DNA from: JACCSI01 sp963841905
Lineage (GTDB): Bacteria; Acidobacteriota; Vicinamibacteria; Vicinamibacterales; UBA2999
Direction: 5' to 3'
DNA length: 64,000 nt
Assembly (NCBI GenBank): GCA_963841905.1
Contig: CAWJEM010000021.1
Location: 134,240 to 198,239, forward strand
Positions 15,567 to 24,662 of this stretch are shown in pieces. Every line of letters starts with the position of its first letter. Position 1 is the stretch's first letter. The notes beneath the pieces were generated by a model. It was not told the DNA's origin, ran no database searches, and saw only the letters and a program-made list of their open reading frames with translations. The translations under genes and the position numbers were made by a program.

Positions 15567-16919
15567 ATGGCTGAAGTCGCCACAGCTACCGCTCCTGAGC
15601 GAACCCTTCCCCACAATCTCGACGCTGAGCGTTCGGTTCTCGGCGCGATCCTGATCGACAACGAAGCCTTCAACGTGGCCGCGTCGGTCATCGATGCGCG
15701 CGCGTTTTTCCGCGACGCCCACCGGCGCATCTTCGATCGCATGGTGGCGCTATCCGAGCGCAGCCAGCCGATCGATCTCGTCACGCTCAAGGAGGAGCTC
15801 GAACGAGCAGGCGAGCTCGACGAGGTCGGCGGCCCTGCCTACATCGCCGCACTGCTCGATGGTGTGCCGCGGACGACCAACGTCGAGTACTACGCCCGCA
15901 TCGTCAAAGAGAAATCCACGCTGCGGCACCTGATCTACTCGGCGAACAAGATTCTCGCGAATGCCTATGAGGCCGATCAGGACGCGGACCTGATTCTGGA
16001 CGAAGCCGAGAGCGCCATTTTTTCGGTGGCCGACGACCGCATCAAGTCGGGTTTCATCCCGATGCGGGATCTGGTCAAAGACAGCTTCCCGAAGATCGAG
16101 CTGCTGTTCGAACACAAGAGCTTGATCACGGGCATCTCGACCGGCTTTGCCAACATCGACAAGATGACCCGCGGCTTCCAGCGCGGCGACCTCATCATCG
16201 TCGCCGCGCGGCCATCGATGGGCAAGACGAGCCTGGTGCTGAACATCGCGCAACACGTGGCGACCAACAACCAGGTGGCCGGCTTCTTCAGCCTCGAAAT
16301 GTCGAAAGAGCAGTTGTTCATGCGCATGCTCGCCTCCGAGGCCAAGATCGACAACTTCCGGCTGATGAGCGGACAGATCGGCCAGAAGGAATACGGCAAC
16401 ATCACGCACGCACTGGAGACGTTGAGCGATGCGAATCTCTACATCGACGACACTGCGGGCGCGGGTGTGCTCGAGATGCGCGCCAAGGCGAGACGCCTGC
16501 AAGCCGAGAAGGGCCTTGATTTACTGGCCGTCGACTACATCCAGTTGATGACGGGACGCGGCCGCTTCGAGAATCGCACGCTCGAGCTCGCCTCGATCTC
16601 GCGTTCGTTGAAGGGGCTGGCCAAGGAGCTCAACGTCCCGATCGTGGTGCTCTCTCAGTTGTCGCGTGCTCCGGAAGCGCGATCGGACAAACGTCCGCAA
16701 CTCTCCGACCTGCGCGAGTCGGGCGCGCTCGAACAGGATGCGGACGTGGTCATCCTCATCTTCCGTGAGGAGATGTACAAGCAGTCAACGGAGCCGGCAG
16801 AGACTGATGGCATTGCCGAACTCATTGTTGCCAAGCAACGCAACGGTCCTACCGGCATCGTCAAGTTGGCCTTCCTGCGTCAGCAGACGCGGTTTGCGAA
16901 CCTCGCCGAAGGAGCGTAG
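15567..16919 (+). CDS. dnaB: Replicative DNA helicase
   Basis: Hexameric 5'-3' helicase of the replication fork. The N-terminal domain starts LPHNLDAERSVLGAILIDNEAF. The RecA-like domain has Walker A (AARPSMGKTSLVLN, about residues 215-228), FFSLEMSKEQLFMRM, Walker B (LDLLAVDYIQLM) and SRSLKGLAKELNVPIVVLSQLSR. 450 aa, no intein. Start ATG 15567 lies 22 bp after the terminator. Confidence 0.97.
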   Translation: MAEVATATAPERTLPHNLDAERSVLGAILIDNEAFNVAASVIDARAFFRDAHRRIFDRMVALSERSQPIDLVTLKEELERAGELDEVGGPAYIAALLDGVPRTTNVEYYARIVKEKSTLRHLIYSANKILANAYEADQDADLILDEAESAIFSVADDRIKSGFIPMRDLVKDSFPKIELLFEHKSLITGISTGFANIDKMTRGFQRGDLIIVAARPSMGKTSLVLNIAQHVATNNQVAGFFSLEMSKEQLFMRMLASEAKIDNFRLMSGQIGQKEYGNITHALETLSDANLYIDDTAGAGVLEMRAKARRLQAEKGLDLLAVDYIQLMTGRGRFENRTLELASISRSLKGLAKELNVPIVVLSQLSRAPEARSDKRPQLSDLRESGALEQDADVVILIFREEMYKQSTEPAETDGIAELIVAKQRNGPTGIVKLAFLRQQTRFANLAEGA

Positions 16920-16942
16920 GTCATCGCGCGAGGCGTGCTCAG

Positions 16943-17767
16943 ATGGGACCAACCCAAACCATACCGGTCGGGCGACACGAGGGCTTTGCCAGCACGCAGC
17001 GCGTCGACCGGTGGTGGATCGGACCCGCAGCAACGGCTCTCGGTCTCGTCATCTTCTTCGGCTACCTGACGCTCCGCGCCTTTGACGCCACCTATGTGTG
17101 GTACGACCCGTATATCAGCCCGACGGTAGCGCCGCCGGTTTTCACGCCCGCGTCTGGTTATCCCGGGGCCGTGCCGGTGGAGCATGCGTGGCTGGGCGCG
17201 TTTCCGGCGTGGTGGCCGGCATTCCTCCCGCAGTCGCCGGCGTTCTTCATCCCCTGGATGGCGATCGCGTTTCGATTCACTTGCTATTACTACCGCGGCG
17301 CCTACTACAAGGCGTTCGCGATGACGCCACCGGCGTGTGGAGTGCGCGGCGTGAGCCAGCAGTACCGCGGCGAGGCAGCGTTGCTGCTGTTTCAAAACCT
17401 GCACCGTTACACGCTGTATGGTGCAATTTTTCTGCTGGCGTGCCTCTGGTGGGAGGGTCTGGCCGCATTCTTCCGCGACGGCCGGTTCGGCATCGGCGTT
17501 GGCACCGTGGTGATGCTGATCAACGCGGCGTTGCTGACGGGTTACACGTTCGGCTGTCACTCCTGGCGTCACGTGATCGGCGGGCGGCTCGACTGCTTCA
17601 CGTGCGAGAGAGCCACGTCGCCGCGATATAGGCTCTGGAAGGGCTCGTCGTGGCTGAACGAGCGACACATGGCATTCGCCTGGTTGAGCCTGGTCTGGGT
17701 AGCGTTTACCGATTTCTACATCTATCTGGTCTCGTCGGGCACCATGCGGGATCTGAACACCTGGTGA
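16943..17767 (+). CDS. Polytopic membrane protein resembling Sdh/Frd membrane anchor proteins
   Basis: 274 aa with about five membrane spans (near 26-44, 95-112, 152-170, 186-206, 246-262). The pattern YYYRGAYYKAFAMTPPAC, then LLLFQNLHRYTLYGAIFLLA, then YTFGCHSWRHVIGGRLDCF and LNERHMAFAWLSL resembles, from memory, a membrane protein encoded beside sdhA/sdhB in Actinobacteria and others; conserved His residues in spans could ligate haem. Here no sdhA or sdhB is adjacent, so the role is unclear. Start ATG 16943 lacks an obvious ribosome site. Confidence 0.5.
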   Translation: MGPTQTIPVGRHEGFASTQRVDRWWIGPAATALGLVIFFGYLTLRAFDATYVWYDPYISPTVAPPVFTPASGYPGAVPVEHAWLGAFPAWWPAFLPQSPAFFIPWMAIAFRFTCYYYRGAYYKAFAMTPPACGVRGVSQQYRGEAALLLFQNLHRYTLYGAIFLLACLWWEGLAAFFRDGRFGIGVGTVVMLINAALLTGYTFGCHSWRHVIGGRLDCFTCERATSPRYRLWKGSSWLNERHMAFAWLSLVWVAFTDFYIYLVSSGTMRDLNTW

Positions 17768-17790
17768 CGAAAGACGTCACGACGAGGGAG

Positions 17791-17796
17791 TAGGAT
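17791..17796 (+). promoter_or_regulatory. -10 box of the AraC-family gene, leaderless arrangement
   Basis: TAGGAT lies 6 bp before the ATG at 17803. The same hexamer and the same spacing occur before the hydrolase gene at 48790. Confidence 0.5.
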
Positions 17797-17802
17797 TGAC
17801 CT

Positions 17803-18666
17803 ATGACGCCGGCGCGATCGATCGAGATCGTTCGGCACGCCTCGCCACTGGGCCGCTGGGAAAGCGCGGTCAGCCCACCCCATCCAGCGCTCCGCCCGTA
17901 TGTTCGCGAGTACTTTGGCGGCACCGAGGAAACCATCCAGCCGCTGGTGCGCCGCGAGCTGCCCACGGAAATCGCGCCGCTCATCATCAACTTCGGCCCG
18001 CCGTTCCGAATCTTCGACCCCGCTGACCCTTCGCGATTTCAGCAGGTGTCCAGTTTCGTGACCGGGGCGTTCGATTCGTTTGTCGTGGTTGGGACCACTG
18101 GCGCGTACGCTTGCATCCAGGTCAACTTCACGTTGCTGGGCATGCGGTTGTTCCTCCGGCGCCCGCTGCATGACCTGACCAATCGTGTGGTGTCGCTGGA
18201 TGATGTCTTTGGTGCGACCGCGGAGCGCTTGATCAGCGAACTTCATGATGCACCCACGTGGGCATCGAGATTCGACATCATCGACCGCGAGATCCTCAAG
18301 CGGCTGGCGGATGCGCCGGCGCCAGCCGTTGGCGTGCAATGCGCCTGGCGGCGATTGGTCCGAACGGCAGGGCAGGTGGCGATTGGTAGTCTGGCACGCG
18401 AGGTCGGTTGGAGTCACAAGCATCTGGTATCCCAGTTCAGTGAGCAGATCGGGCTGACGCCGAAGATCATGGCGCGTGTGCTGCGCTTCGGCCGGGCAGC
18501 CGACCTGTTGGCGACGAGTGAGCGTGGGCAGCTGGCCGACATCGCGATCGCGTGCGGGTACTATGACCAGGCGCATTTCACACGAGACTTTCGTGCCTTC
18601 GCAGGTGTCAGCCCGACCGAGCTGCTCGCCAGCCGGCTGCCCAATCGCGGCGGCTTCACCGCCTGA
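17803..18666 (+). CDS. AraC-family transcriptional regulator
   Basis: 287 aa. The N-terminal half (HPALRPYVREYFGG, then PLIINFGPPFRIF, GAFDSFVVVGTTGAYACIQVNF) is the cupin-like domain common in AraC proteins that sense small molecules. The C-terminal HTH domain has IGSLAREVGWSHKHLVSQFSEQIGLTPKIMARVLRF as first helix-turn-helix and LADIAIACGYYDQAHFTRDFRAFAGVSPTEL as the second. The ligand and targets are unknown. Neighbours downstream (phosphoesterase, VOC protein) are candidates only by proximity. Confidence 0.9.
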   Translation: MTPARSIEIVRHASPLGRWESAVSPPHPALRPYVREYFGGTEETIQPLVRRELPTEIAPLIINFGPPFRIFDPADPSRFQQVSSFVTGAFDSFVVVGTTGAYACIQVNFTLLGMRLFLRRPLHDLTNRVVSLDDVFGATAERLISELHDAPTWASRFDIIDREILKRLADAPAPAVGVQCAWRRLVRTAGQVAIGSLAREVGWSHKHLVSQFSEQIGLTPKIMARVLRFGRAADLLATSERGQLADIAIACGYYDQAHFTRDFRAFAGVSPTELLASRLPNRGGFTA

Positions 18667-18684
18667 GGCCCGAGCGAGTCTCTC

Positions 18685-19443
18685 GTGCGTGTCGCCGCGC
18701 TCTACGACATTCATGGCAACCTCCCCGCGTTGGAAGCGGTGGTTGCGGAGCTGAGGACGCTACGCGTCGATCAGGTCGTCATCGGCGGCGATGTCCTGCC
18801 GGGTCCCATGCCGCGTGAAACGCTCGCGTTTCTCCGCGGACTCGACATCCCATGCCACTACATTCGAGGCAACGGCGATCGTGAAGTGGTTCTGCGTCGG
18901 CAAGGTGTCGAGAGCGACGGCGTCGCCCCAGCGTTTCGCGGGATGATCCAATGGGTCGCCGACCAGCTCGATGACGACCACGAAGCGTGGCTCTCGAGTT
19001 GGCCGCCTGAACGCACACCATGGACATCTCTGGGCTGGCGTCGGGTGTTGTTCTGCCACGCGACACCCAGAAACGACACGGACATCTTCACGCGTTCGAC
19101 ACCCGATGTTCCGCTGATCCCGCTGTTCGAATCGGTGTCCGAGTCATTCGTTGCGTGCGGACATACCCACATGCAATTCGATCGAGTCATCGGACGGACC
19201 CGGGTCGTCAACGCCGGCAGCGTCGGCATGCCCTTCGGAGAAGCGGGCGCCGACTGGCTGTTGCTGGGCCCAAACGTGGAGCTCAGGCGGACGCGGTACG
19301 ACCTTGCCGCCGCCGCGACGCGTGTTCGCCACACGCAGTACCCGCTGGCAGAGGAATTCGCGGCGCGAAACATTCTGCAGCCGCCCTCGGAGGCTGAAAT
19401 GATCGCCGCGTTCTCGAAAGCCGAGGTGCGATCGGGCGGGTAA
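18685..19443 (+). CDS. Metallophosphoesterase, YfcE/diadenosine-phosphatase-like
   Basis: 252 aa calcineurin-like phosphoesterase. Metal ligands are visible in order: YDIHGNLPALEAV (D-x-H), VIGGDVLPGP (GD), IRGNGDREVV (GNGD), FCHATPRNDTD (CHATP) and CGHTHMQFDR (GHTH), ending with NAGSVGMPF. The substrate is not fixed by sequence; relatives act on phosphodiesters or nucleotides. GTG start 18685, 18 bp after the AraC-family stop. Confidence 0.9.
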   Translation: MRVAALYDIHGNLPALEAVVAELRTLRVDQVVIGGDVLPGPMPRETLAFLRGLDIPCHYIRGNGDREVVLRRQGVESDGVAPAFRGMIQWVADQLDDDHEAWLSSWPPERTPWTSLGWRRVLFCHATPRNDTDIFTRSTPDVPLIPLFESVSESFVACGHTHMQFDRVIGRTRVVNAGSVGMPFGEAGADWLLLGPNVELRRTRYDLAAAATRVRHTQYPLAEEFAARNILQPPSEAEMIAAFSKAEVRSGG

Positions 19444-19476
19444 AAAACTTGCAAGATCGATGGACTGGCCGCGCGC

Positions 19477-19482
19477 TACGCT
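19477..19482 (+). promoter_or_regulatory. -10 box of the VOC-protein gene, leaderless arrangement
   Basis: TACGCT lies 7 bp before the ATG at 19490, with no Shine-Dalgarno sequence. Confidence 0.4.
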
Positions 19483-19489
19483 CCCACAC

Positions 19490-20269
19490 ATGACAAACAT
19501 CAAAGCAAACCTATCAGGCGTGTTTCGCTATCAGGACGGCCCAGCCGCCATCGAGTGGCTGGTGACCGCGCTTGGTTTCGAAAAGCATTCAGACCATCGC
19601 ACACCCAATGGACTTGTGGCGCACGCTGACCTGCGGTTCGGGTCCAGCGTCATCGGCGTCAGCTCGGCGGCGGCGTCGGATGCCAAGAGTCCGTGGGCGA
19701 CCGTACGAGAAGGGCTTTACGTCTGCGTTGACGATCCAGACGGCTTCCACGATCGCGCGCGGAAGGCGGGCGCCGAGATCGTGTGCCCCCTCATCACCCA
19801 GGACTACGGGTCGCGCGACTTTACGTTGCAGGACCCGGGCGGTCACCTGTGGGCGTTTGGCACCTACGACATGGGCGCTACGAAGGACGAACCTGCAGCC
19901 TGGCCAGAGCTTCGATATGCCGATGCCGCACAAGCCGTGAACTGGCTGGAGCGAGCGATCGGATTTGAGCGCGCCGCCGAGATCCCCGACTCGTCAGGAA
20001 CGTTGGTTCACGCCGAGCTCCGCCTCGGTTCGAGTGTTCTCATGCTGGGACCTGAGATGCCGGGCTCGGAGTGGCCCGACGCACGCCAGGTCGTTCATTT
20101 GTGCGTGGACGACCCGGATGCGCATTTCGCTCGGGCCACTCAGCACGCTCGCGTCGTCGTTCGCCAGCCCCAGACGGCGCCGTACGGTGCCCGGTTCTAC
20201 GCGGTTCGCGATCCGGAAGGCTTTTTGTGGTGGGTCAGCAACTATCGCCCAGCTAACATAGCGGCGTGA
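19490..20269 (+). CDS. Two-domain VOC (glyoxalase/bleomycin-resistance-like) protein
   Basis: 259 aa with two tandem VOC modules. Each begins with an F-RY-D-AA-WL type start (SGVFRYQDGPAAIEWLVTALGFE; ELRYADAAQAVNWLERAIGFE) and ends with a D-P-(G/E)-G-x-L-W signature (LQDPGGHLWAFGTYD; VRDPEGFLWWVSNY). Such proteins may be metalloenzymes or binding/resistance proteins; the substrate cannot be told. ATG 19490 was preferred over upstream codons because of the -10 box and loss of similarity upstream. The stop overlaps the alr start. Confidence 0.88.
   Translation: MTNIKANLSGVFRYQDGPAAIEWLVTALGFEKHSDHRTPNGLVAHADLRFGSSVIGVSSAAASDAKSPWATVREGLYVCVDDPDGFHDRARKAGAEIVCPLITQDYGSRDFTLQDPGGHLWAFGTYDMGATKDEPAAWPELRYADAAQAVNWLERAIGFERAAEIPDSSGTLVHAELRLGSSVLMLGPEMPGSEWPDARQVVHLCVDDPDAHFARATQHARVVVRQPQTAPYGARFYAVRDPEGFLWWVSNYRPANIAA
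20254..20259 (+). promoter_or_regulatory. -10 box of alr, leaderless arrangement
   Basis: TAACAT lies 6 bp before the GTG start of alr, inside the end of the VOC gene. It could give alr a separate leaderless transcript. Confidence 0.4.
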
Positions 20270-21426
20270 TTCGTTGCACGACCGCCCATGTTGATCTCGA
20301 TGCGACGCGAGCCAACTACGCGGCGATCGCCGACTACCTCGAGACGGAGGCCGCGCTCAACCGTCGCGCGTCGCGCGAGCCGGTCTCGGCGCCCGGCATC
20401 ATCACAGTCGTCAAGGCCAACGCGTACGGGCATGGAGCGACCCGGATCGCGCACGCGTTGGAGGAAGCCGGGGCGAGCTGGCTCGCGGTTGCGGATATCG
20501 AGGAGGGCATCGAGCTCCGTCAATCGGGGGCGCGCGCACGCATTCTCGTGTTTGGTGCGCTCAGTGTCAGCGACCTTGCCGGGGTGTTCGAATACGACCT
20601 GACGCCAACCATTGCGAGCCCAGCGGCGGGTCGGGCCCTGCAGACCGCGGCACAGGCTCGCAATGCGCGCGTCCGATATCACCTGAAGATTGACACTGGC
20701 ATGCATCGGCTCGGCTTCCGGCACGAGAATCTGCCGTGGACGCTGCCAGAGATACTCGCCAGTTCGAATCTCGAGCTCGAGGGTGTCTACACGCATTTCG
20801 CGACCGCCGACGAGCCGGAGCACCCGCTCTTCGACGAACAGCGACTGGCGTTCGATCGGGCCTGCGTTACGCTCCGCGAGCTTGGCGCGCGCTTTCAGTT
20901 CCGCCACGCCGCCAACAGCGCCGCGCTTCTCCGTGATTCGCGGGTCTGGTACGACCTCGTGCGGCCCGGCCTGCTTCTGCACGGAGTCGTCCCTCCGCCG
21001 CTCGCGACGACGATGAGGCTGCGGCCGGTGATGTCGTTGACCAGCCGTGTGGTGGCGGTGAAGAACCTTCGCGCCGGCGAGTCGGTCGGGTATGGCGCTC
21101 GTTTTCGACCCGACCATCCCCTGACGGTGGCTGTGATTCCCGCGGGGTATGCCGACGGACTGGATCGCCGGCTCGAGGGACGCGGCGATGTGCTGATTCG
21201 AGGGCGCCGCGCGCCAATCGTTGGCGCCGTCAGCATGGACATGCTGACGGCTGACATCACCGCGATCGACGACGTCAACCCTGGCGACGAGGTGGTGTTT
21301 CTGGGATCGCAGGGCAGCGGCCCATTACAGGCGCTCGACGCGCGCGAGATGGCGGCCGCGATCTCGTCGATTCCGTACGAGGTGTTGTGTCGGCTCGGCG
21401 CTCGCGTGCATAGAGTCTACGATTGA
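20266..21426 (+). CDS. alr: Alanine racemase
   Basis: PLP enzyme interconverting L- and D-alanine for peptidoglycan. The N-terminal TIM barrel has the PLP lysine in VVKANAYGHGATRIA (about residues 45-59), then RYHLKIDTGMHRLGF and GVYTHFATADE. The C-terminal beta domain has SVGYGARF, with the catalytic Tyr, and IVGAVSMDMLTADIT. 386 aa from GTG 20266, overlapping the preceding stop by 4 bp. It is followed by a 150-bp inverted repeat, then radA. Confidence 0.95.
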   Translation: MIRCTTAHVDLDATRANYAAIADYLETEAALNRRASREPVSAPGIITVVKANAYGHGATRIAHALEEAGASWLAVADIEEGIELRQSGARARILVFGALSVSDLAGVFEYDLTPTIASPAAGRALQTAAQARNARVRYHLKIDTGMHRLGFRHENLPWTLPEILASSNLELEGVYTHFATADEPEHPLFDEQRLAFDRACVTLRELGARFQFRHAANSAALLRDSRVWYDLVRPGLLLHGVVPPPLATTMRLRPVMSLTSRVVAVKNLRAGESVGYGARFRPDHPLTVAVIPAGYADGLDRRLEGRGDVLIRGRRAPIVGAVSMDMLTADITAIDDVNPGDEVVFLGSQGSGPLQALDAREMAAAISSIPYEVLCRLGARVHRVYD

Positions 21427-21431
21427 AGACA

Positions 21432-21583
21432 AGGCACGGAACACGGAATCACGGAATCACGGAATCACGGGAGAACGATGCCACGAAGGGCACGAAGGCA
21501 CGAAGCAAGATCTCCCAGTTCTTCGTGTTCTTCGTGCCTCTGTGGCTAATCCGTCCTTCCGTGCTTCCGTGTTTCCGTGCATA
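21432..21583. repeat. Nested inverted CACGGAA / CACGAAG repeat (family D)
   Basis: Outer left arm is built from CACGGAATC-type units (21434-21470), inner left arm from CACGAAGG units (21481-21507). These are followed by reverse complements: inner CTTCGTGTTCTTCGTGCC (about 21520-21538) and outer CCTTCCGTGCTTCCGTG...CGTGC (about 21555-21580). The whole alr-radA gap can fold into one hairpin with two nested repeat types. The right outer arm matches the one at 29484-29512 almost base for base. Confidence 0.9.
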
Positions 21584-21592
21584 GTACGAAGA

Positions 21593-22966
21593 GTGAAGAA
21601 ACCCACAACCGTTTTCGTCTGCCAAGAGTGCGGCTCGCAATCGCCGAAGTGGCAGGGGCGATGCAGCGAATGCGGCGCCTGGAACTCGCTGGTTGAGGAA
21701 CGTGCCGGGCCGGCGAACGAGGCCTCGCCGCAGGGCCATCGCTATGCGCTACCGGGCTCCGCGGCCCAGGGCGCCAAACGCTACTCGGAAATCGAAGCGT
21801 CTTCGGCGGAGCGGATTCCCAGCGGCATCGGTGAATTCGACCGCGTGCTTGGCGGCGGCATCGTTCCCGGCTCGCTGGTCCTCCTCGGAGGCGAGCCGGG
21901 GATAGGCAAGTCCACGCTGCTGTTGCAGGCCGCAGCGCTTTTTGCGGCGGCCCACGGCACGGTGCTCTATGCGTCGGGCGAGGAATCAGAGCATCAGATC
22001 AAATCGCGTGGCGATCGTCTCGGCGTCGGTGATGCGCCGCTCTATCTGCTCGCCGAGACGTGTATCGAGAGCATCCTCGAAGAGGTCGGCCGCGTGCGAC
22101 CACGCCTGCTGGTCGTGGATTCCGTACAGACGGTGTTCTCACTGAAGTTTCAATCGGCCCCCGGGAGCATTGGTCAGGTGCGCGAGGCGGCGACGCAGTT
22201 TCTCTTCACCGCGAAGGGCCACAACATTCCGACCTTTCTCGTCGGACACGTGACCAAGGAAGGCAATATCGCTGGGCCCAAGGCGCTCGAGCACGTCGTC
22301 GATACGGTGCTCTACTTCGAAGGGGAGCGCCATCACTCACATCGTGTCGTGCGGGCGGTGAAGAATCGCTTTGGTGCGATTAGCGAGTTGGGCGTCTTCG
22401 AGATGACGGGTGGCGGCTTGAAGCCGGTCGCCAATCCGTCCGCTCTTTTCCTGGCCGAACGTCCGCAGGCCACGCCTGGCTCGGCGGTCTTGTGCTCGGT
22501 CGAAGGATCGCGACCGATCCTCGTGGAAGTGCAGGCGCTGGCCAGCACCACGTCATACGGCATGGCGAAGCGGATGGCCGTCGGCATCGATCCGAACCGC
22601 CTGTCGTTGCTCCTCGCGGTGCTCGAGAAACGCGCCGGGCTTCACCTGGTCACCGATGACGTGTTCGTGAACATTGCGGGCGGCATGTCCATCGAGGAGC
22701 CCGCCGCGGACCTGGCGATCGTGTCGGCCGTGGCGTCGAGCGTCAGGAACCGTCCGCTCGCAGAGGCGACCGCCGTCTTTGGTGAAGTGGGCCTGGGAGG
22801 AGAGATTCGAGGCGTGCCTCAGGCATCGCTCCGCATTCGCGAAGCCGAGCAGATGGGGTTCACGCGAATCGTCCTGCCAGTAGCGAATGTCGATGGCGAC
22901 CGCAGTCAAGCCGAGTTGATCGGCGTTCGGCATGTTGGTGAGGCGCTGGACGCGTTGATGGCCTGA
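21593..22966 (+). CDS. radA: DNA repair protein RadA/Sms
   Basis: Branch-migration helicase in recombination. The N-terminal C4 zinc finger (CQECGSQSPKWQGRCSECGAW) is followed by Walker A (GGEPGIGKSTLLLQ), the RadA-specific KNRFG box (RAVKNRFGAISELGVFEM) and a Lon-like C-terminal domain (NIAGGMSIEEPAADLAIVSAVASS, GEVGLGGEIRGV). 457 aa from GTG 21593, just after the family D repeat, with CATAGT 7 bp upstream. An in-frame TTG at 21542 lies inside the repeat and is rejected. Confidence 0.96.
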   Translation: MKKPTTVFVCQECGSQSPKWQGRCSECGAWNSLVEERAGPANEASPQGHRYALPGSAAQGAKRYSEIEASSAERIPSGIGEFDRVLGGGIVPGSLVLLGGEPGIGKSTLLLQAAALFAAAHGTVLYASGEESEHQIKSRGDRLGVGDAPLYLLAETCIESILEEVGRVRPRLLVVDSVQTVFSLKFQSAPGSIGQVREAATQFLFTAKGHNIPTFLVGHVTKEGNIAGPKALEHVVDTVLYFEGERHHSHRVVRAVKNRFGAISELGVFEMTGGGLKPVANPSALFLAERPQATPGSAVLCSVEGSRPILVEVQALASTTSYGMAKRMAVGIDPNRLSLLLAVLEKRAGLHLVTDDVFVNIAGGMSIEEPAADLAIVSAVASSVRNRPLAEATAVFGEVGLGGEIRGVPQASLRIREAEQMGFTRIVLPVANVDGDRSQAELIGVRHVGEALDALMA

Positions 22967-23012
22967 CGCTCCGACAGTTACTGCGATCGCTCTATCCTTA
23001 GCCAGCGATTCC

Positions 23013-24662
23013 GTGAAGCCCTGGGTCATCGTAGTCGGCGTCTACCTCGCCGTCACCGTCGGCATGGCGCTGCCATTCGTGGAGCTCCGCCAGCTTGACA
23101 CAGCGACATTCGCTGGAGACGGACGGTTAATCGTCTGGACGATCGCGTGGACGAATCACGCGCTGCTCAACGGCCACTCGCTCTTCGCTGCCAACATGTT
23201 CTTCCCCGCGCCGAATGCGCTCGCGTACAGCGAGCATATGATCGGGCTCGGGTTGCTCGCGCTGCCGCTCAACGCGCTGACTGGCAACCCAGTTCTGATT
23301 TTCTCGATACTGTGGCTGGCAGGGTTCTGGACCAACGCGATCGCCGCGCATCTGCTGGCGTTCCGATTTACCAGTCGTCACGACGCCTCACTGGTTGCGG
23401 GCCTGGTTTTCGCGTGGACGTACTTTCGGATGTCGCACGCGGGCCACCTGCATCTGCAATGGACCGCCTGGCTGCCGCTTTCGATGTGGTTCCTCGACCG
23501 CTGGGTCCGTCGAACGTCGTGGAGCGATTCTGTGGGCGCGACGGCGACGACGCTGATGCAGATGCTGACCTCCTGGTATTTAGCGGTTCTGACCATGTTC
23601 GCGAATGTTGGATGGCTGGTGTGGCTCCTCGCGATTGCTCGGCCGCCGCAATTCGGGCGTCTGGCTGGGCAGGCGGGGGCAGGCGCCCTGGTCGGTGCCG
23701 TGGTTCTATTCCCATTGGCGGTTCCGTACGTCCGCGTGCTCGGTGCGCGGCCTGACACCGTACTCTCGGAGAACTCGGCGGACCTGTCGTCATACTTGAA
23801 AGCTCCTGAAGATACCTGGATGGGCCAGGTTCTCGAGACACGGTTCGCAATCGATGGGCGCTGGATCTGGGGTGAGCAGACCCTCTTCCTTGGATGGACT
23901 GCCCTGGCGCTCGCCCTGCTTGGCGGCGGGGTCGTGGTCGCTCGGGTGGTTGCCGCGCGTGGCGACCTGCGGCGACAGCACGCGATTCCACTGTTCTTCG
24001 TGGCACTCGCCAGCGTTGGTTTGTGGCTATCCCTCGGGCCGAATGCTCCGTTCTTGCCGTTCTCTTTTTTTAGCGTGGTCCCCGGCTTATCGCTCTTTCG
24101 CGCACCAGCGCGCTTTGCCCTACTCGTGGTGCTTGGCGTCGCAGTTCTGGGAGCAATCGGTTTCGGGTGGTGTCTCGAGCGAGTCGGCACCCGGCGCACT
24201 TCGGGAGTCCTGGTGGCGTGCATCGGTCTGGTCATGCTGGCAGAATGGCGGGTTGTCACACCGGTCCTGCGCGCCGTCGATGAGCCGATTCCGGCTATTT
24301 ACAAGGTCCTCAACGTCGTACCAGCTGGAGCGGTCGTGTCCCTGCCTGACTACAGGCTGCGGGCCGAGTGGTTCAATCGGGCCGACTATCTGCTCTACGC
24401 CACGTCGCACTGGCGTCCGATCGTGAACGGGTATGGCCGCAGCGAGCCACCCGAGTACTTCTCCATCGTCGAGCAGCTGAGCACCTTCCCGTCGCAAGAC
24501 GCGGCCGAACTTGCCCGAGCGTTGGGCGTGCGCTACTTCGTGATTCATACCCAGAGGCTCGGCACGCGCGACCCTATTGACGCGGCCCTTCGAGGGCGCG
24601 ACTTCAGACAAGTTGGTATCGCGGGCACTGACTACCTGTTTGAAGTCGTGGCCAAGCCATGA
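23013..24662 (+). CDS. Polytopic membrane protein, GT-C glycosyltransferase-like
   Basis: 549 aa with about ten membrane spans and a soluble C-terminal domain of about 130 aa. After the first span comes an acidic loop (FAGDGRLIVWTIAWTNHALL) and later LHLQWTAWLPLSMWFLDRW, the general plan of lipid-linked-sugar glycosyltransferases. The C-terminus (VLNVVPAGAVVSLPDYRL, then VRYFVIHTQRLGTRD) matches the hydrophilic tail seen in such bacterial proteins. Donor and acceptor are unknown. It sits between radA and the PIN-TRAM gene, an insertion into an otherwise conserved order. Confidence 0.65.
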   Translation: MKPWVIVVGVYLAVTVGMALPFVELRQLDTATFAGDGRLIVWTIAWTNHALLNGHSLFAANMFFPAPNALAYSEHMIGLGLLALPLNALTGNPVLIFSILWLAGFWTNAIAAHLLAFRFTSRHDASLVAGLVFAWTYFRMSHAGHLHLQWTAWLPLSMWFLDRWVRRTSWSDSVGATATTLMQMLTSWYLAVLTMFANVGWLVWLLAIARPPQFGRLAGQAGAGALVGAVVLFPLAVPYVRVLGARPDTVLSENSADLSSYLKAPEDTWMGQVLETRFAIDGRWIWGEQTLFLGWTALALALLGGGVVVARVVAARGDLRRQHAIPLFFVALASVGLWLSLGPNAPFLPFSFFSVVPGLSLFRAPARFALLVVLGVAVLGAIGFGWCLERVGTRRTSGVLVACIGLVMLAEWRVVTPVLRAVDEPIPAIYKVLNVVPAGAVVSLPDYRLRAEWFNRADYLLYATSHWRPIVNGYGRSEPPEYFSIVEQLSTFPSQDAAELARALGVRYFVIHTQRLGTRDPIDAALRGRDFRQVGIAGTDYLFEVVAKP

